Notes: generated by a model from the letters alone, not told the origin. Positions 1 through 8,539 are shown, numbered from the stretch's first letter. The stretch is 43,512 nt of DNA from Pelagibacterium sp. (GCA_002723255.1 PBNW01000022.1:1-43512), one strand, 5' to 3'. Made by a program: numbers and translations.

Positions 1-1161
1 AAGAGCCCCATGTCGGACTGCATTGGTACTCAACTCATGGATGACCAGCGTAAGCGTCTGCAAGCTCCCATCATCGACCAGAACGCGCGGCCCTTCCATT
101 TCTATGCGGGTCCAGTCCTCGGTGACTGCATCGAGTTCCATACGCAACAGGGACTCGACGGTAACGGCCTCACCTTCCGTTCGTGACAACAAACCCTGAA
201 CGCGCGACAATGCCCCGAGGCGGTGGTCGAAGGCTGCCTGGAATTCGGAAAGGGAGCCAACCGTGGCGGCCGTTTGCGATGCTATGGACCGAACGACGGC
301 CAGCAGATTGCGGGTCCGGTGTTGCAATTCGCCGACAAGCACTCCCTGCCGCTCCTGCATCTGACGCATGTCGTGGATATCGGATGCTGACCCGACCCAT
401 TCCTTGGGGCCGTCCATGGAAAAGCGGATCGGCACGGCGCGCGTCTGGTGCCAGCGATACATCCCGTCCCGCTTGCGGCGAATGCGATGTTCTCCGTAAT
501 AGCTTTCACCCTCTTCCCCGGCTTCGTCCCATTTCACCAGCGCTGTTTCGCGATCGTCGGGGTGAATGGCTTCGAGCCACCCATAGCCCTCCGACTCCTC
601 GTCGTTCATACCGGTATAGGCGGTCCACTGCGGACTGGCCCAGGTTCTGCGACCCTCGGTCGTGGACCGGAAGACAAGATGGGGAACCGTTGTGGCCAGC
701 AGGCGGAACCGCTCTTCGCTTTCCATCAGCGCAATTTCATGCTGGCGGCGCAGCGTCATATCCTGGCCGATCTTCAGGAACCCCTTGGGCGCCCCGTCGG
801 CATCCTTGAGGGGCCAGACACTTCCCTCGATATAAACCCGTGACCCCGAGCGGTGCTGGTGCCAGCGGACATCTGGGGCATGCCCTCTCGCAAGCGCGGT
901 TTCAAATTCCTGTCGCGGCGCCCCGCTTTCCCTGTCTTCGGGGGTAAACAGCAAAGCCGCCGGCTTGCCTATGATCTCTTCTGTGGCCCAGCCAAAGACG
1001 TTGGCCGCACCGGGCGGCCAGCTATCGACGTTGCCTTCGCTGTCGGTGGTGAATATCGCATAGTCGCGGGCGTTCTCGACAATTAGCCTAAACCTCTCCT
1101 CACCGTCCGTGGAGAGCATCTCCCCGCTTCGGCGATGGCTTTTGCCATTGTCGTCAATCAT
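1..1161 (-). CDS. PAS-PAS HWE-family sensor histidine kinase (3' end outside window)
   Basis: This is a cytoplasmic sensor kinase with no membrane segment in the visible 387 codons. Two PAS domains lie at about residues 20-135 and 145-265. They are followed by a phosphoacceptor box reading GELQHRTRNLLAVV with the histidine at residue 281, and an N-box reading VIHELSTNAVRHGAL close to the window edge. This H-box and N-box pattern is that of HWE/HisKA_2 kinases, which in alphaproteobacteria often feed the general stress response or light and redox signalling. The WxE motif that names the family would lie beyond position 1. The ATG at 1161 has GGAGG five bases upstream and lies 18 bases after the preceding response regulator, so the three signalling genes form one operon. 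The signal sensed by the PAS domains cannot be told; no LOV-type NCRFL motif is visible. Confidence 0.9.
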   Translation of the reverse strand, partial: MIDDNGKSHRRSGEMLSTDGEERFRLIVENARDYAIFTTDSEGNVDSWPPGAANVFGWATEEIIGKPAALLFTPEDRESGAPRQEFETALARGHAPDVRWHQHRSGSRVYIEGSVWPLKDADGAPKGFLKIGQDMTLRRQHEIALMESEERFRLLATTVPHLVFRSTTEGRRTWASPQWTAYTGMNDEESEGYGWLEAIHPDDRETALVKWDEAGEEGESYYGEHRIRRKRDGMYRWHQTRAVPIRFSMDGPKEWVGSASDIHDMRQMQERQGVLVGELQHRTRNLLAVVRSIASQTAATVGSLSEFQAAFDHRLGALSRVQGLLSRTEGEAVTVESLLRMELDAVTEDWTRIEMEGPRVLVDDGSLQTLTLVIHELSTNAVRHGAL

Positions 1162-1179
1162 ACCGGCCTCCAAGCCGTC

Positions 1180-1686
1180 TCAAGCGCCGTCCCGCATTGC
1201 ATCGAACATGAGACGTGCCCATCGGTCCTCAATCGAATCCCGCGCTCGAACGGGTCCGGGCACGGAGGCAGGCTCGGGGGCGGTGATAGGTGCAGCGGGC
1301 TGCTGGGGTCTAAAAGCGGCCACCTTGCGCCTGAGGTGCCCCAAATCCAGCGGCTTGTGGAGCGTATCAACCGATCGGTAGCGCGCGTCGATGCGGTCCT
1401 GCTGATATGCCGTGGCAAAGATGATCGGAACACCGCGCGCCATCAGCACGTCAACGAGTTCATAGACCTCCTGTCCGAACAGCTTGATATCGAGAATCGC
1501 CCCATCCAGGCGGCGCCTTCCGATGATAAGGCTCGCATAGTGGACGGTGGGCGCAGGTCCCAGAACATTGACCCCATGATTTTTGAGGTCATTGCAGACC
1601 TCTCGCGCGAGGACATAGTCGTCCTCCACGACCAGAACGCATTTTCCGGCCATCGCGTCCGAAACGGTGTGTTCCACCGCGCTCAT
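1180..1686 (-). CDS. Single-domain response regulator (FAT-GUY-like)
   Basis: A receiver domain with no output domain (168 aa). The acidic pair is at D22-D23, the phosphoacceptor in ILDIKL is D66, the beta4 motif reads IIFATAY, and the conserved lysine is in LHKPL. The FAT-x-Y signature after beta4 marks the alphaproteobacterial FAT-GUY group of stand-alone receivers, several of which act in the general stress response phosphorelay. A proline/alanine-rich tail (about residues 128-150) follows the receiver. The ATG overlaps the stop of the upstream receiver gene (ATGA), which suggests translational coupling, and the HWE kinase follows directly. An internal ATG at residue 12 is an alternative start. 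The function as kinase partner is inferred from operon position. Confidence 0.88.
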   Translation of the reverse strand: MSAVEHTVSDAMAGKCVLVVEDDYVLAREVCNDLKNHGVNVLGPAPTVHYASLIIGRRRLDGAILDIKLFGQEVYELVDVLMARGVPIIFATAYQQDRIDARYRSVDTLHKPLDLGHLRRKVAAFRPQQPAAPITAPEPASVPGPVRARDSIEDRWARLMFDAMRDGA

Positions 1687-2078
1687 GCAGCCCCCGACTT
1701 ATCGCTCTCGGCGAATTGCCCCACCAATGCACGCACCAGCCTAACCGGATCGACCGGCTTTTCAAAGCGGGGCACATGGGAAAGATGATCGGGAATCGTC
1801 CAATTGTCGTAGCCAGTGGCAAAAACAAAGGGAATCTGGCGTTCCTGAAGGCGGTCGGCCACGGGAAACACATGACGCCCCCGGATATTGATGTCGAGGA
1901 TGGCGGCGTCTGGAAGGCCAGAACCTTTCAGCGCCACAAGCGCATCATCGATCTGGGAAAACGGGCCGATCACACGCGCGCCCAACTCCACCATGGCCAT
2001 CTCGATATTGAGGGCGATGAGATACTCATCTTCCACAATCATTATGGCCTTCCCGGACAATATTGGATCCGCGTCCAT
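1683..2078 (-). CDS. Single-domain response regulator (FAT-GUY type)
   Basis: A 131-residue stand-alone receiver. Visible marks are the acidic pocket in IVEDEYLIALN, phosphoacceptor D62 in ILDINIRG, the exact FATGY motif in PFVFATGYDNW, and the lysine in FEKPVD. I chose the ATG at 2078 because GGAGG lies five bases upstream; a longer frame to 2276 exists, but its first 66 residues do not resemble a receiver and cross the divergent promoter. It is the first gene of the operon that continues with a second receiver (ATGA overlap) and the HWE kinase. Two receivers with one kinase suggest a phosphate sink or branching relay, which is inference. Confidence 0.88.
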   Translation of the reverse strand: MDADPILSGKAIMIVEDEYLIALNIEMAMVELGARVIGPFSQIDDALVALKGSGLPDAAILDINIRGRHVFPVADRLQERQIPFVFATGYDNWTIPDHLSHVPRFEKPVDPVRLVRALVGQFAESDKSGAA

Positions 2079-2179
2079 CGATTCCTCCGCCTCGTCCGTC
2101 GCTCCGAGTGCACAAGCAACGACAGCAAACTTCGTTGCACACATTGGACATATTAAGGCGATTGGCCCCGCGCCCAAGT

Positions 2180-2205
2180 GGAACGCGTTCGCAGCACCAC
2201 CCGTT
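2180..2205 (+). promoter_or_regulatory. EcfG-type (general stress) promoter
   Basis: GGAAC at 2180-2184 and CGTT at 2202-2205 are separated by exactly 17 bases. This matches the published alphaproteobacterial EcfG consensus GGAAC-N16/17-CGTT. It points towards the FMN reductase/Crp operon that starts at 2307. The start point of transcription would be near 2212. A GAACGCGTTC palindrome (2181-2190) overlaps the -35 element. Confidence 0.6.
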
Positions 2206-2306
2206 AACAGCGAGAATATCCATGCGGTTCCGCACCGGAGGCCGAATTTGTCCAAGCTGACATTAACATGGATCATGTCCCACTCTATGTTAAGTTAAGT
2301 TCTCAC

Positions 2307-2927
2307 ATGACCACACCACTCAAGGTTCTCGCCCTAAACGGCACGCTCAAGACATCCAAAACCGGCGAAACCTCATCGACCGATCGCATGATCGATCTTT
2401 TGATCGAAGGCTTCGCCAGGCATGGAATTACTGTCGAAACCGTCAGGCTGGCCGATCATCAGGTTTTGCCCGGCGTCACCGCCGACGAAGGCGACGGCGA
2501 TGCCTGGCCGCAAATCCGAGAGAGAATTCTCGCCGCCGACATCGTGGTTGCCGGCACGCCGGTCTGGATGGGGCAGCCTTCCAGCGTCATCAAGCGTGCG
2601 CTCGAACGCATGGATGCCTTCATATCTGAAAAAGACAGTGAGGGCCGAATGCCCACATATGGAAAAGTTGCCGCTGTGGCCGTTGTCGGCAATGAGGATG
2701 GAGCACATCACGTATCCGCCGAATTGTTTCAGGCGCTCAACGACGTTGGGTTCTCCATTGCGCCCAACGCCGTCTCTTACTGGGTTGGACATGCCATGGG
2801 CTCTACGGACTTTCGCGATCTCGGTGAAATCCCCGACACTGTGACGAGCGCAGCCAGAATGGTAGTGGAATCCACGGCTCATCTGGCTGGCCTGCTGGCC
2901 GCCAATCCGTATCCGAGCGTGAAATGA
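2307..2927 (+). CDS. NAD(P)H-dependent FMN reductase / flavodoxin-fold protein
   Basis: A 206-residue flavodoxin-like protein. The N-terminus KVLALNGTLKTSKTGETSST matches the phosphate-binding loop of NADPH-dependent FMN reductases, and VVAGTPVWMGQPSSVIKRALERMD is the second FMN-contacting segment (about residues 80-105). Members reduce FMN or small quinones with NAD(P)H. No strong ribosome site is seen. The ATG at 2307 was chosen because the family normally starts a few residues before the first beta strand; an in-frame ATG at 2268 would add 13 residues. The gene lies behind the EcfG-like promoter and 19 bases before a Crp/Fnr regulator, so both may belong to the stress regulon. The precise substrate is unknown. 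Confidence 0.82.
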   Translation: MTTPLKVLALNGTLKTSKTGETSSTDRMIDLLIEGFARHGITVETVRLADHQVLPGVTADEGDGDAWPQIRERILAADIVVAGTPVWMGQPSSVIKRALERMDAFISEKDSEGRMPTYGKVAAVAVVGNEDGAHHVSAELFQALNDVGFSIAPNAVSYWVGHAMGSTDFRDLGEIPDTVTSAARMVVESTAHLAGLLAANPYPSVK

Positions 2928-2946
2928 GCCCGGGGGATTCCACCGC

Positions 2947-3684
2947 GTGACCGAACTGTTTGTTGCCCGGCTCGAGAGCCACATGTCACTGGACCCGGCA
3001 GACCGTGCCGGCCTCATGGCCCTTCCTGCTCAGCTGCGGCAGTTTTCCGGCAGAAATTCATCCCTTTCCGGCAAACTGACAGAAAATCACGTCCATGTTC
3101 TCGAGGACGGTTTTGCCTGCCGCTACCGCGATTTGCCGGACGGACGCAGGCAAATTCTTTCGCTTTTAATCCCAGGGGACATCATTGACTTGCGCCAGTT
3201 CGTACTGGGCGGGGCACAGCCGCAGTTGGCCGCCTTGTCTCCACTGTCGATGAGCGCGATTCCAAACACCAACCTCCTCAAGCTCTTGGAGACCTCGCCA
3301 CGCGCAACGCGGGCTCTCTGGAGCACGACACTGGTTGAAGAATCGATTTGCCGCGAATGGCTGGTCAGCATCGGCAAACGCTCGGCGCTTGAAAGGGTCG
3401 CCCATCTTCTGTGCGAAATCTACCTCCGGCTCGCAGCCGTCGGACGCATTGAGGGACCGCGCTTTTCGCTGCCGCTGACCCAAAGCGAATTGGCCGATGT
3501 ATTGGGATTGTCTACAGTGCACGTCAACCGTACGCTTCAGGAACTGCGCAAGTCAGAGCTGATCGCGTTTCAATCGGGAATTGTCGAAATGTTTGATTTC
3601 GACGCCTTGGCCAGACTTGGCCTGTTTTCGCCATCCTATCTGCATTTGCGTCGACCGAGCAAGCCAGGCTCGGTCCCGGCCTGA
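2947..3684 (+). CDS. Crp/Fnr-family transcriptional regulator
   Basis: A 245-residue regulator with a cyclic-nucleotide-binding-type beta barrel (about residues 30-125), a dimer helix (about 130-165) and a C-terminal winged helix whose recognition helix reads LTQSELADVLGLSTVHVNRTLQEL (about 178-201). It has no N-terminal cysteine cluster of the FNR type, so it is not expected to carry an iron-sulphur cluster. It starts with GTG, with a GGGGGA stretch about ten bases upstream, 19 bases after the FMN reductase stop. It converges on ligD with a one-base gap. The effector and targets are unknown. Confidence 0.88.
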   Translation: MTELFVARLESHMSLDPADRAGLMALPAQLRQFSGRNSSLSGKLTENHVHVLEDGFACRYRDLPDGRRQILSLLIPGDIIDLRQFVLGGAQPQLAALSPLSMSAIPNTNLLKLLETSPRATRALWSTTLVEESICREWLVSIGKRSALERVAHLLCEIYLRLAAVGRIEGPRFSLPLTQSELADVLGLSTVHVNRTLQELRKSELIAFQSGIVEMFDFDALARLGLFSPSYLHLRRPSKPGSVPA

Positions 3685-3685
3685 A

Positions 3686-6148
3686 CTATCTGACTGATTT
3701 GGGCAATGACTGGCGCAGCTTGCCATAGCTCGGCCAGGCATTGTCCCGCGAACGCTCCGCAGCCGCTTCAAGGGAGAAGCCGTTAGCGGCGGTCAAGCTT
3801 TCAACCTCCTCCCAAGTGACGGGAACGGCAACTGGTGCTCCCTCTCTGGCCCGCGTCGAGTAAGGCGCAATGGCCGTAGATCCACGCTCGTTGCGAAGAT
3901 AGTCGATAAACAACTTTCCCTTGCGAGCCTTTTTGGACAGTGTCGCCGTAAATCGATCCGGTTCCTCCTCAGCCATCTGTTTTGCGAATTCCGAAGCGAA
4001 CGCCTTGACGTCCGGCCACTCGGCGCGACGGACAATCGGCGCAATCACATGAATGCCCTTACCGCCGGTCACCATCGCAAAGGTCTTAAGGCCCAGATCG
4101 GCTAGCCGGTCGCGAATATCGAGTGCGGCGGATTTGACATCGCCGAAGTCGAGGCCCTCATCGGGATCGATGTCGAACACGATCCTGTCGGGCTTTTCGA
4201 TTGCGTCGCGCCGCGAGCCCCAGATATGGAACTCCAGCACCCCCATCTGCACGCCCGCCAGCAGACCATCGAGCCCGTCGAGTGTGAAATAGCTATCGGA
4301 CGTGCCGTCCTTTTCCGTAACCTCGACGGTATCCATCCCCTGGGCAAACCCGCCGGTGTCATGCTTTTGGAAAAAGCACTGTTTGGCGCGACCCGCGGGA
4401 CATCGGACAAGGCTCAATGGACGATTGGCGATATAGGGCATCATCGCATCGGCCACTGAGGCGTAATAGGCGGCGAGTTTGCCCTTGGTTACCCCCTGCC
4501 CCGGATAAAGCACCTTGTCGGGGCTGGAGAGCTTGACGCCGGTCTTCTCGGCAGCGGCGATGCCGGTGTCTTCATCTAGCGACATGGTGTGGCCTCCTTT
4601 GACCCTGACAGGCTGTTCCAGACCGATGCCTTTAGCCAGCTTATCCTCTCGCAGCCCCAGGAAGGACGGATGCCGCAGCATCCCATCTGGGGTGAGCTCG
4701 GTGTAAGTGACTTCAGCAAGATGATGCGGCGAAACCCAATGTGCACCACGAGCCATTTCACGCGGAACGCCATTCAGGGGCGCAGTCTTGCGGGCATCCT
4801 TCTCCAGCATGGCTTGGATATCGGACCGCAGATCATCGGAAAATCCCGTGCCAACGCGGCCACGATAGACCAACCTGCCATTCTCCTGTGTGGCAAGGAG
4901 CAGCGATGCGAACATGCCCCGACGTTTTTCCGATGGCGACCATCCGACGATGATGAACTCCTGTCGTAGGGTACATTTGATCTTGAGCCAGGATTTGCCG
5001 CGACCGAAGCGATAAGGCGCAAGAGCGTGTTTGGCGATAATGCCCTCATGCCCCGCCTTGCAGATGGCTGAAAGCACTGCCTCACCCTTGCCCGAAATAT
5101 CAGGAGAAAACTGGACGGGATCGTGACGCGTCCGGCGGCCCAACAAATCTTCCAGCGCCGCCTTGCGCTCGGAAAGTGGCTTGGATCGAAGCGATTTGCC
5201 GCCGATTTCAAGCAGATCGAAGGCAAAATAGACGAGCGGACCGCCTTCGGACAGACGGGTTTTCAGCGTGGAAAAGCTGGTCTTGCCGCTCTCGTCGAAT
5301 GCACAAATCTCGCCATCGAGAAGTGCGCTGGAATCGGTGAGCAACGACATGGGAGCGACAAGCGAAGCGAACTTGTCGGTCCAATCAAGGCCATTGCGTG
5401 TGTAGAGCCGGACATTTTCGCCCGATATGGCAGCGACACAGCGGTAGCCATCATATTTCATCTCGAACAGCCAGTCATTACCCGCCGGCACGCTGTCGAC
5501 AAGCGTTGCGAGCTGGGGTTCGACGAATTTCGGCAAGGCTCGGTCTCTCCCCTCGGCCTTGATTGCCGGCGGCTTTCCCTTTTTTATGGCGCCCATCGCG
5601 CGACCTGTGGATACACTCGTGTCGCTATCGAGAAGGTCCGAGCCGCCATCGGTGGCGAAATCATCGTGCTCTTTTATGAGCAGCCAGTTTTCACGCTTCT
5701 CGCCCGATTTCAGTTTCATGCGGATCAGAGCCCAATCGCCCTTCATTCGGTCGCCCTCAAGACGTATCTTGAGCTTGCCGGATTTGAACCCCTTTTTTGG
5801 GTCCCCGATCGGCTCCCAGGTCCCGAAGTCCCACAGCATGACCGTGCCGCCACCGTATTGCCCTTCGGGAATGGTGCCCTCGAAAGTGGCATAGTCGAGC
5901 GGATGATCCTCGGTCCTGACTGCAAGCCGCTTGTCGGCCGGGTCAGTGCTGGGACCGCGAGTCACCGCCCAGCTCTTGAGCGCCCCCTCATATTCAAGCC
6001 GGAAATCGTAGTGGAGCCGCGTGGCATCATGTTTCTGCACAACAAAAATGTTGCCCTTGGCAGTCCCCCTGCCGCTCTGGGGTTCGCTGGTCTTGGTAAA
6101 GTCGCGCTTGGCGCGGTATTCATCGAGCAGGTCGCGAGCCACGGCCAT
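3686..6148 (-). CDS. ligD: Multidomain ATP-dependent DNA ligase D
   Basis: An 820-residue LigD carrying all three activities for non-homologous end joining. Residues about 30-160 are the 3'-phosphoesterase, with the typical QKHDATRLHYDFRLE and FEGTIPEGQYGGG motifs. Residues about 205-510 are the ligase, with catalytic K231 in FEMKYDGYR. Residues about 540-810 are the archaeo-eukaryotic primase-like polymerase, with paired aspartates in FDIDPDEGLDFGDV (658-671) and the VTGGKGIHV motif. The order PE-ligase-polymerase is common in proteobacteria. The start codon lies two bases after the ku stop, so ku and ligD are co-transcribed. All key residues that I can check are present and the protein looks intact. 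Confidence 0.97.
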   Translation of the reverse strand: MAVARDLLDEYRAKRDFTKTSEPQSGRGTAKGNIFVVQKHDATRLHYDFRLEYEGALKSWAVTRGPSTDPADKRLAVRTEDHPLDYATFEGTIPEGQYGGGTVMLWDFGTWEPIGDPKKGFKSGKLKIRLEGDRMKGDWALIRMKLKSGEKRENWLLIKEHDDFATDGGSDLLDSDTSVSTGRAMGAIKKGKPPAIKAEGRDRALPKFVEPQLATLVDSVPAGNDWLFEMKYDGYRCVAAISGENVRLYTRNGLDWTDKFASLVAPMSLLTDSSALLDGEICAFDESGKTSFSTLKTRLSEGGPLVYFAFDLLEIGGKSLRSKPLSERKAALEDLLGRRTRHDPVQFSPDISGKGEAVLSAICKAGHEGIIAKHALAPYRFGRGKSWLKIKCTLRQEFIIVGWSPSEKRRGMFASLLLATQENGRLVYRGRVGTGFSDDLRSDIQAMLEKDARKTAPLNGVPREMARGAHWVSPHHLAEVTYTELTPDGMLRHPSFLGLREDKLAKGIGLEQPVRVKGGHTMSLDEDTGIAAAEKTGVKLSSPDKVLYPGQGVTKGKLAAYYASVADAMMPYIANRPLSLVRCPAGRAKQCFFQKHDTGGFAQGMDTVEVTEKDGTSDSYFTLDGLDGLLAGVQMGVLEFHIWGSRRDAIEKPDRIVFDIDPDEGLDFGDVKSAALDIRDRLADLGLKTFAMVTGGKGIHVIAPIVRRAEWPDVKAFASEFAKQMAEEEPDRFTATLSKKARKGKLFIDYLRNERGSTAIAPYSTRAREGAPVAVPVTWEEVESLTAANGFSLEAAAERSRDNAWPSYGKLRQSLPKSVR

Positions 6149-6150
6149 TG

Positions 6151-7008
6151 TCAGCTTGCCTTCTTGCGCGTCGTTTTCGTGGATTTCGATGCTGCCTTTT
6201 TGCGGCCTCCTGTGCCTTCGAGGCTGGATTTCAGCGCATCCATGAGGTCGATCACGTTGCCCTTGGATTCGGCGGTCGTGGGCTTTTCGGTATCGGTAGA
6301 GACTTTTCGCTTGCCTTTGGATTTGAGCTTCCTGTCGACAAGGGCGCGCAAAGCCTGGGTATAATGATCCTTGAACTTTCCCGCCTCGAACGGCGCCGTC
6401 TTACGCTCGATGAGCTGCGTGGCGACGTCAAGAAGGTCCTTTTCGGCCTTGGCTTTCGATATTCCCGAGAAGAACGGATCGGATTTTCGGATTTCATCTT
6501 CATAGTGAAGAGTCTCCAGCAAAAGCCCGGTTCCGCACGGTTTTAGCGCGCAGATATATTCGCGCCCACGCATGGCAATCTGGCCCAATCCAACCTTTTC
6601 GGTCGTCCGCAGCGCGTCCCGGACCACCCGGAAGGCATCCTCTGCCAACTCGTCCTGTGGCACGACATAATAGGATTTATCGAAATAGATCGGATCGATC
6701 TCGCATCCGCCCACAAATTGAACCAATTCGAGCGTTTTGCGGGTTTCGAGTTTGACGGCATCGATTTCCTCGTCTTCGAGCAGAACGAAGTCATTCTTTT
6801 CGTATTCGAATCCCTTGAGGATCTCGTCGGAGTCGATTGGCCCAACTCCGGGCACGATTTTTTCGTACTTGACCGGCTTGCCCGATGGCTCGTGAATCTG
6901 GCGGAAGGAAAGTCGTGCACCTGACTTGGAGGCCGAATAGAGTTCGACCGGTATGGCCACCAGAGACAACCTGATCTGACCTTTCCAGATGGGACGTGCA
7001 GAGGGCAT
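6151..7008 (-). CDS. ku: Ku homodimer protein for non-homologous end joining
   Basis: A bacterial Ku of 285 residues. The N-terminus MPSARPIWKGQIRLSLVAIP is the typical Ku opening, followed by the beta-barrel core with the conserved Y/FRQIHEPSGKPVKYEKIV-like segment and LLEDEEIDAVK. The C-terminus (about residues 235-285) is rich in lysine and serine, as in other Ku tails that bind DNA and recruit LigD. The frame stays open to 7089, but the ATG at 7008 fits the family start and has AGGA seven bases upstream. It binds double-strand ends and recruits LigD, encoded immediately downstream. Confidence 0.96.
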   Translation of the reverse strand: MPSARPIWKGQIRLSLVAIPVELYSASKSGARLSFRQIHEPSGKPVKYEKIVPGVGPIDSDEILKGFEYEKNDFVLLEDEEIDAVKLETRKTLELVQFVGGCEIDPIYFDKSYYVVPQDELAEDAFRVVRDALRTTEKVGLGQIAMRGREYICALKPCGTGLLLETLHYEDEIRKSDPFFSGISKAKAEKDLLDVATQLIERKTAPFEAGKFKDHYTQALRALVDRKLKSKGKRKVSTDTEKPTTAESKGNVIDLMDALKSSLEGTGGRKKAASKSTKTTRKKAS

Positions 7009-7164
7009 GGGACCGTCCTGAAATAAGAGGGGCGTTGCCGATTCAATTCCAAAGACGGGGGCGGGTTCCATAGGCGATACGGCGCCCATCCGGCGCGGCG
7101 TTAACCCAGGTTAATGCATCCCCCTGCGGGTGCGATAAGATCGTGGCTTGTGATGGAGCCCTTT

Positions 7165-7350
7165 ATGGAACCTCAAAAAACCGTTGCGCAGTCGGTGCGC
7201 GAAGAAATCGCCCAGCACAGGCGGCGATTGCTCAAGCTCGAAGAAAGCGCTGTGCGGATAGCCAATACGCACAACTGTCCGAACCACGGCCTGATCCGCC
7301 TTGCCCTGCTTCGCCAGAGCGCGGCGTCCCGGACGGTCGTCAAGCTCTAG
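7165..7350 (+). CDS. Small hypothetical protein
   Basis: A possible 61-residue protein, mostly helical and basic, with one NHGLIRLALLRQ-like segment near the C-terminus and a single Cys-Pro-Asn-His motif. The ATG at 7165 has GGAG six bases upstream, the best support for it being real. It is divergent from ku. I recognise no family. Confidence 0.4.
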   Translation: MEPQKTVAQSVREEIAQHRRRLLKLEESAVRIANTHNCPNHGLIRLALLRQSAASRTVVKL

Positions 7351-7499
7351 TGTTTAGCGAACGTTTCCAGCCACAACGACGCTGGCCAGAATATAGGAAA
7401 ATCCCTTCCCTCTTCGTCGTCGGGCAATGCCGGGTTCGTTGTCGTTGACGTAGCGCAGGCGCCCGGTCGAATGCCCGGGATCTATGGCTGCCATTGCGG

Positions 7500-8345
7500 T
7501 CAGCTGCTGGAAAAATCGCCACCATCGACATGGATGGCCTGGCCAGTCATGAATCGCCCATCCTCGCAAGCCAGCAGGAGATAGGCAGGCGCCACTTCGT
7601 TAGGCTGGCCCGCACGCCCCAGCGGCGTATCCGCTCCAAATTTCTCTACCTTTTCGGGTGGAAAGCTGGCGGGAATAAGTGGCGTCCAGATCGGTCCGGG
7701 TGCAACCGCATTGACCAGAATGCCCCTGTCAGCAAACCGGGCTGACAATGACCGCGTGAGAGCGACAATGGCGCCCTTGGTCATCGCATAGTCGACAAGT
7801 TGGGGATGTCCGCGATAGGCGACGATCGAGGCGGTATTGATGATACGGGCCCCCGATTCCAGATGATCGAGCACCGCCTGAACCATTTGGAAATAGCCAT
7901 AAATGTTGGTCTCGAAGACGGCCTTCATTGCATCGGTGTCAAGTTCAGCAATATCTTCGCGCACATGCTGTTCGGCGGCATTGTTGACGAGAATATCGAT
8001 CCGCCCGAATGCTGTCAGCGTGCGTTCGGCGACCGCACCGCAAAACTCGGGATCGCCCAGATCGCCTGCAATCACAAGCGCCTCGCTGCCCTCTGCTTCA
8101 ACGAGATCGCGTGTTTTTTCGGCATCCTTGTGCTCGTCGAGATAGACGATGACGACCTTCGCGCCCTCGCGCGCAAACAGTAAGCTGACAGCCCGACCGA
8201 TGCCGGAATCGCCGCCGGTGACGATTGCCACCTTGCCCACGAGCCGCCCGCTACCCGGATAGAAGGGCATGTATTCAGGCTCGGGATGCATGGCACTTTG
8301 ATGGCCGGGCTGCTTGTCCTGGTACTGAGCTGGTTGACCGACCAT
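7500..8345 (-). CDS. SDR-family oxidoreductase of the general stress (YdaD/GSP39-like) type
   Basis: A 281-residue classical short-chain dehydrogenase. The cofactor loop TGGDSGIGRA is at about residues 43-52, VNNAA at about 125, a serine in INTASIVAYRG, and the catalytic Y-x-x-x-K in YAMTKGA. The N-terminal extension reading HPEPEYMPFYPGSGRLVGKVAIVTGG is typical of the stress-protein-39 subgroup, found widely in desiccation- and salt-stress regulons. The ATG at 8345 has GGAG nine bases upstream; the longer frame to 8507 has no support. A GGAAC-N16-CATT element lies upstream at 8379-8403 and may be a weak EcfG promoter. The natural substrate is not known. Confidence 0.88.
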   Translation of the reverse strand: MVGQPAQYQDKQPGHQSAMHPEPEYMPFYPGSGRLVGKVAIVTGGDSGIGRAVSLLFAREGAKVVIVYLDEHKDAEKTRDLVEAEGSEALVIAGDLGDPEFCGAVAERTLTAFGRIDILVNNAAEQHVREDIAELDTDAMKAVFETNIYGYFQMVQAVLDHLESGARIINTASIVAYRGHPQLVDYAMTKGAIVALTRSLSARFADRGILVNAVAPGPIWTPLIPASFPPEKVEKFGADTPLGRAGQPNEVAPAYLLLACEDGRFMTGQAIHVDGGDFSSS

Positions 8346-8378
8346 GTCGCATATCTCCGCGAAAATTCCTGCGCGACA

Positions 8379-8403
8379 AATGCACCGAAGCCCGCTTCGT
8401 TCC
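8379..8403 (-). promoter_or_regulatory. Possible EcfG-like promoter for the SDR gene
   Basis: Read on the minus strand, GGAAC (8403-8399) is followed after 16 bases by CATT (8382-8379). This differs from the EcfG consensus by one base in the -10 element. The implied start point is about 25-30 bases before the SDR start codon, a sensible distance. The call is tentative because of the mismatch. Confidence 0.3.
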
Positions 8404-8526
8404 CCAACTTGTCCTGTGACAATCCAGTCGATCCATCCCCCACCGATCATTGCTTCATGAAGAAGTCGGGAACGCCATGGCGCCAAAGGCATTGGGGTCA
8501 TGCTCATCTTTTTGCAGAGACCTCAG

Positions 8527-8539
8527 ATGCAATTTGCAT
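8527..8539. promoter_or_regulatory. 13-bp palindrome upstream of the oxidase operon
   Basis: ATGCAA-T-TTGCAT is a perfect dyad 77 bases before the first gene of the oxidase operon. It could be an operator for a dimeric regulator; which one is unknown. Confidence 0.3.

Noticed and set aside
183..843. Open frames on the plus strand opposite the histidine kinase
   Set aside because: They are antisense to a continuous kinase frame with two PAS domains, H-box and N-box, and contain no recognisable domain.
5123..6364. Long plus-strand open frame opposite ligD and ku
   Set aside because: It is the mirror of two certain genes in GC-rich DNA; composition is not protein-like and there is no ribosome site.
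7101..7114. TTAACC-CA-GGTTAA as a CtrA box between ku and the small gene
   Set aside because: The two TTAA halves are six, not seven, bases apart; it is only a short dyad.
8470..8494. GGAAC-N16-CATT on the plus strand as an EcfG promoter for the oxidase operon
   Set aside because: It has a -10 mismatch and lies more than 120 bases before the first gene, with no other support.
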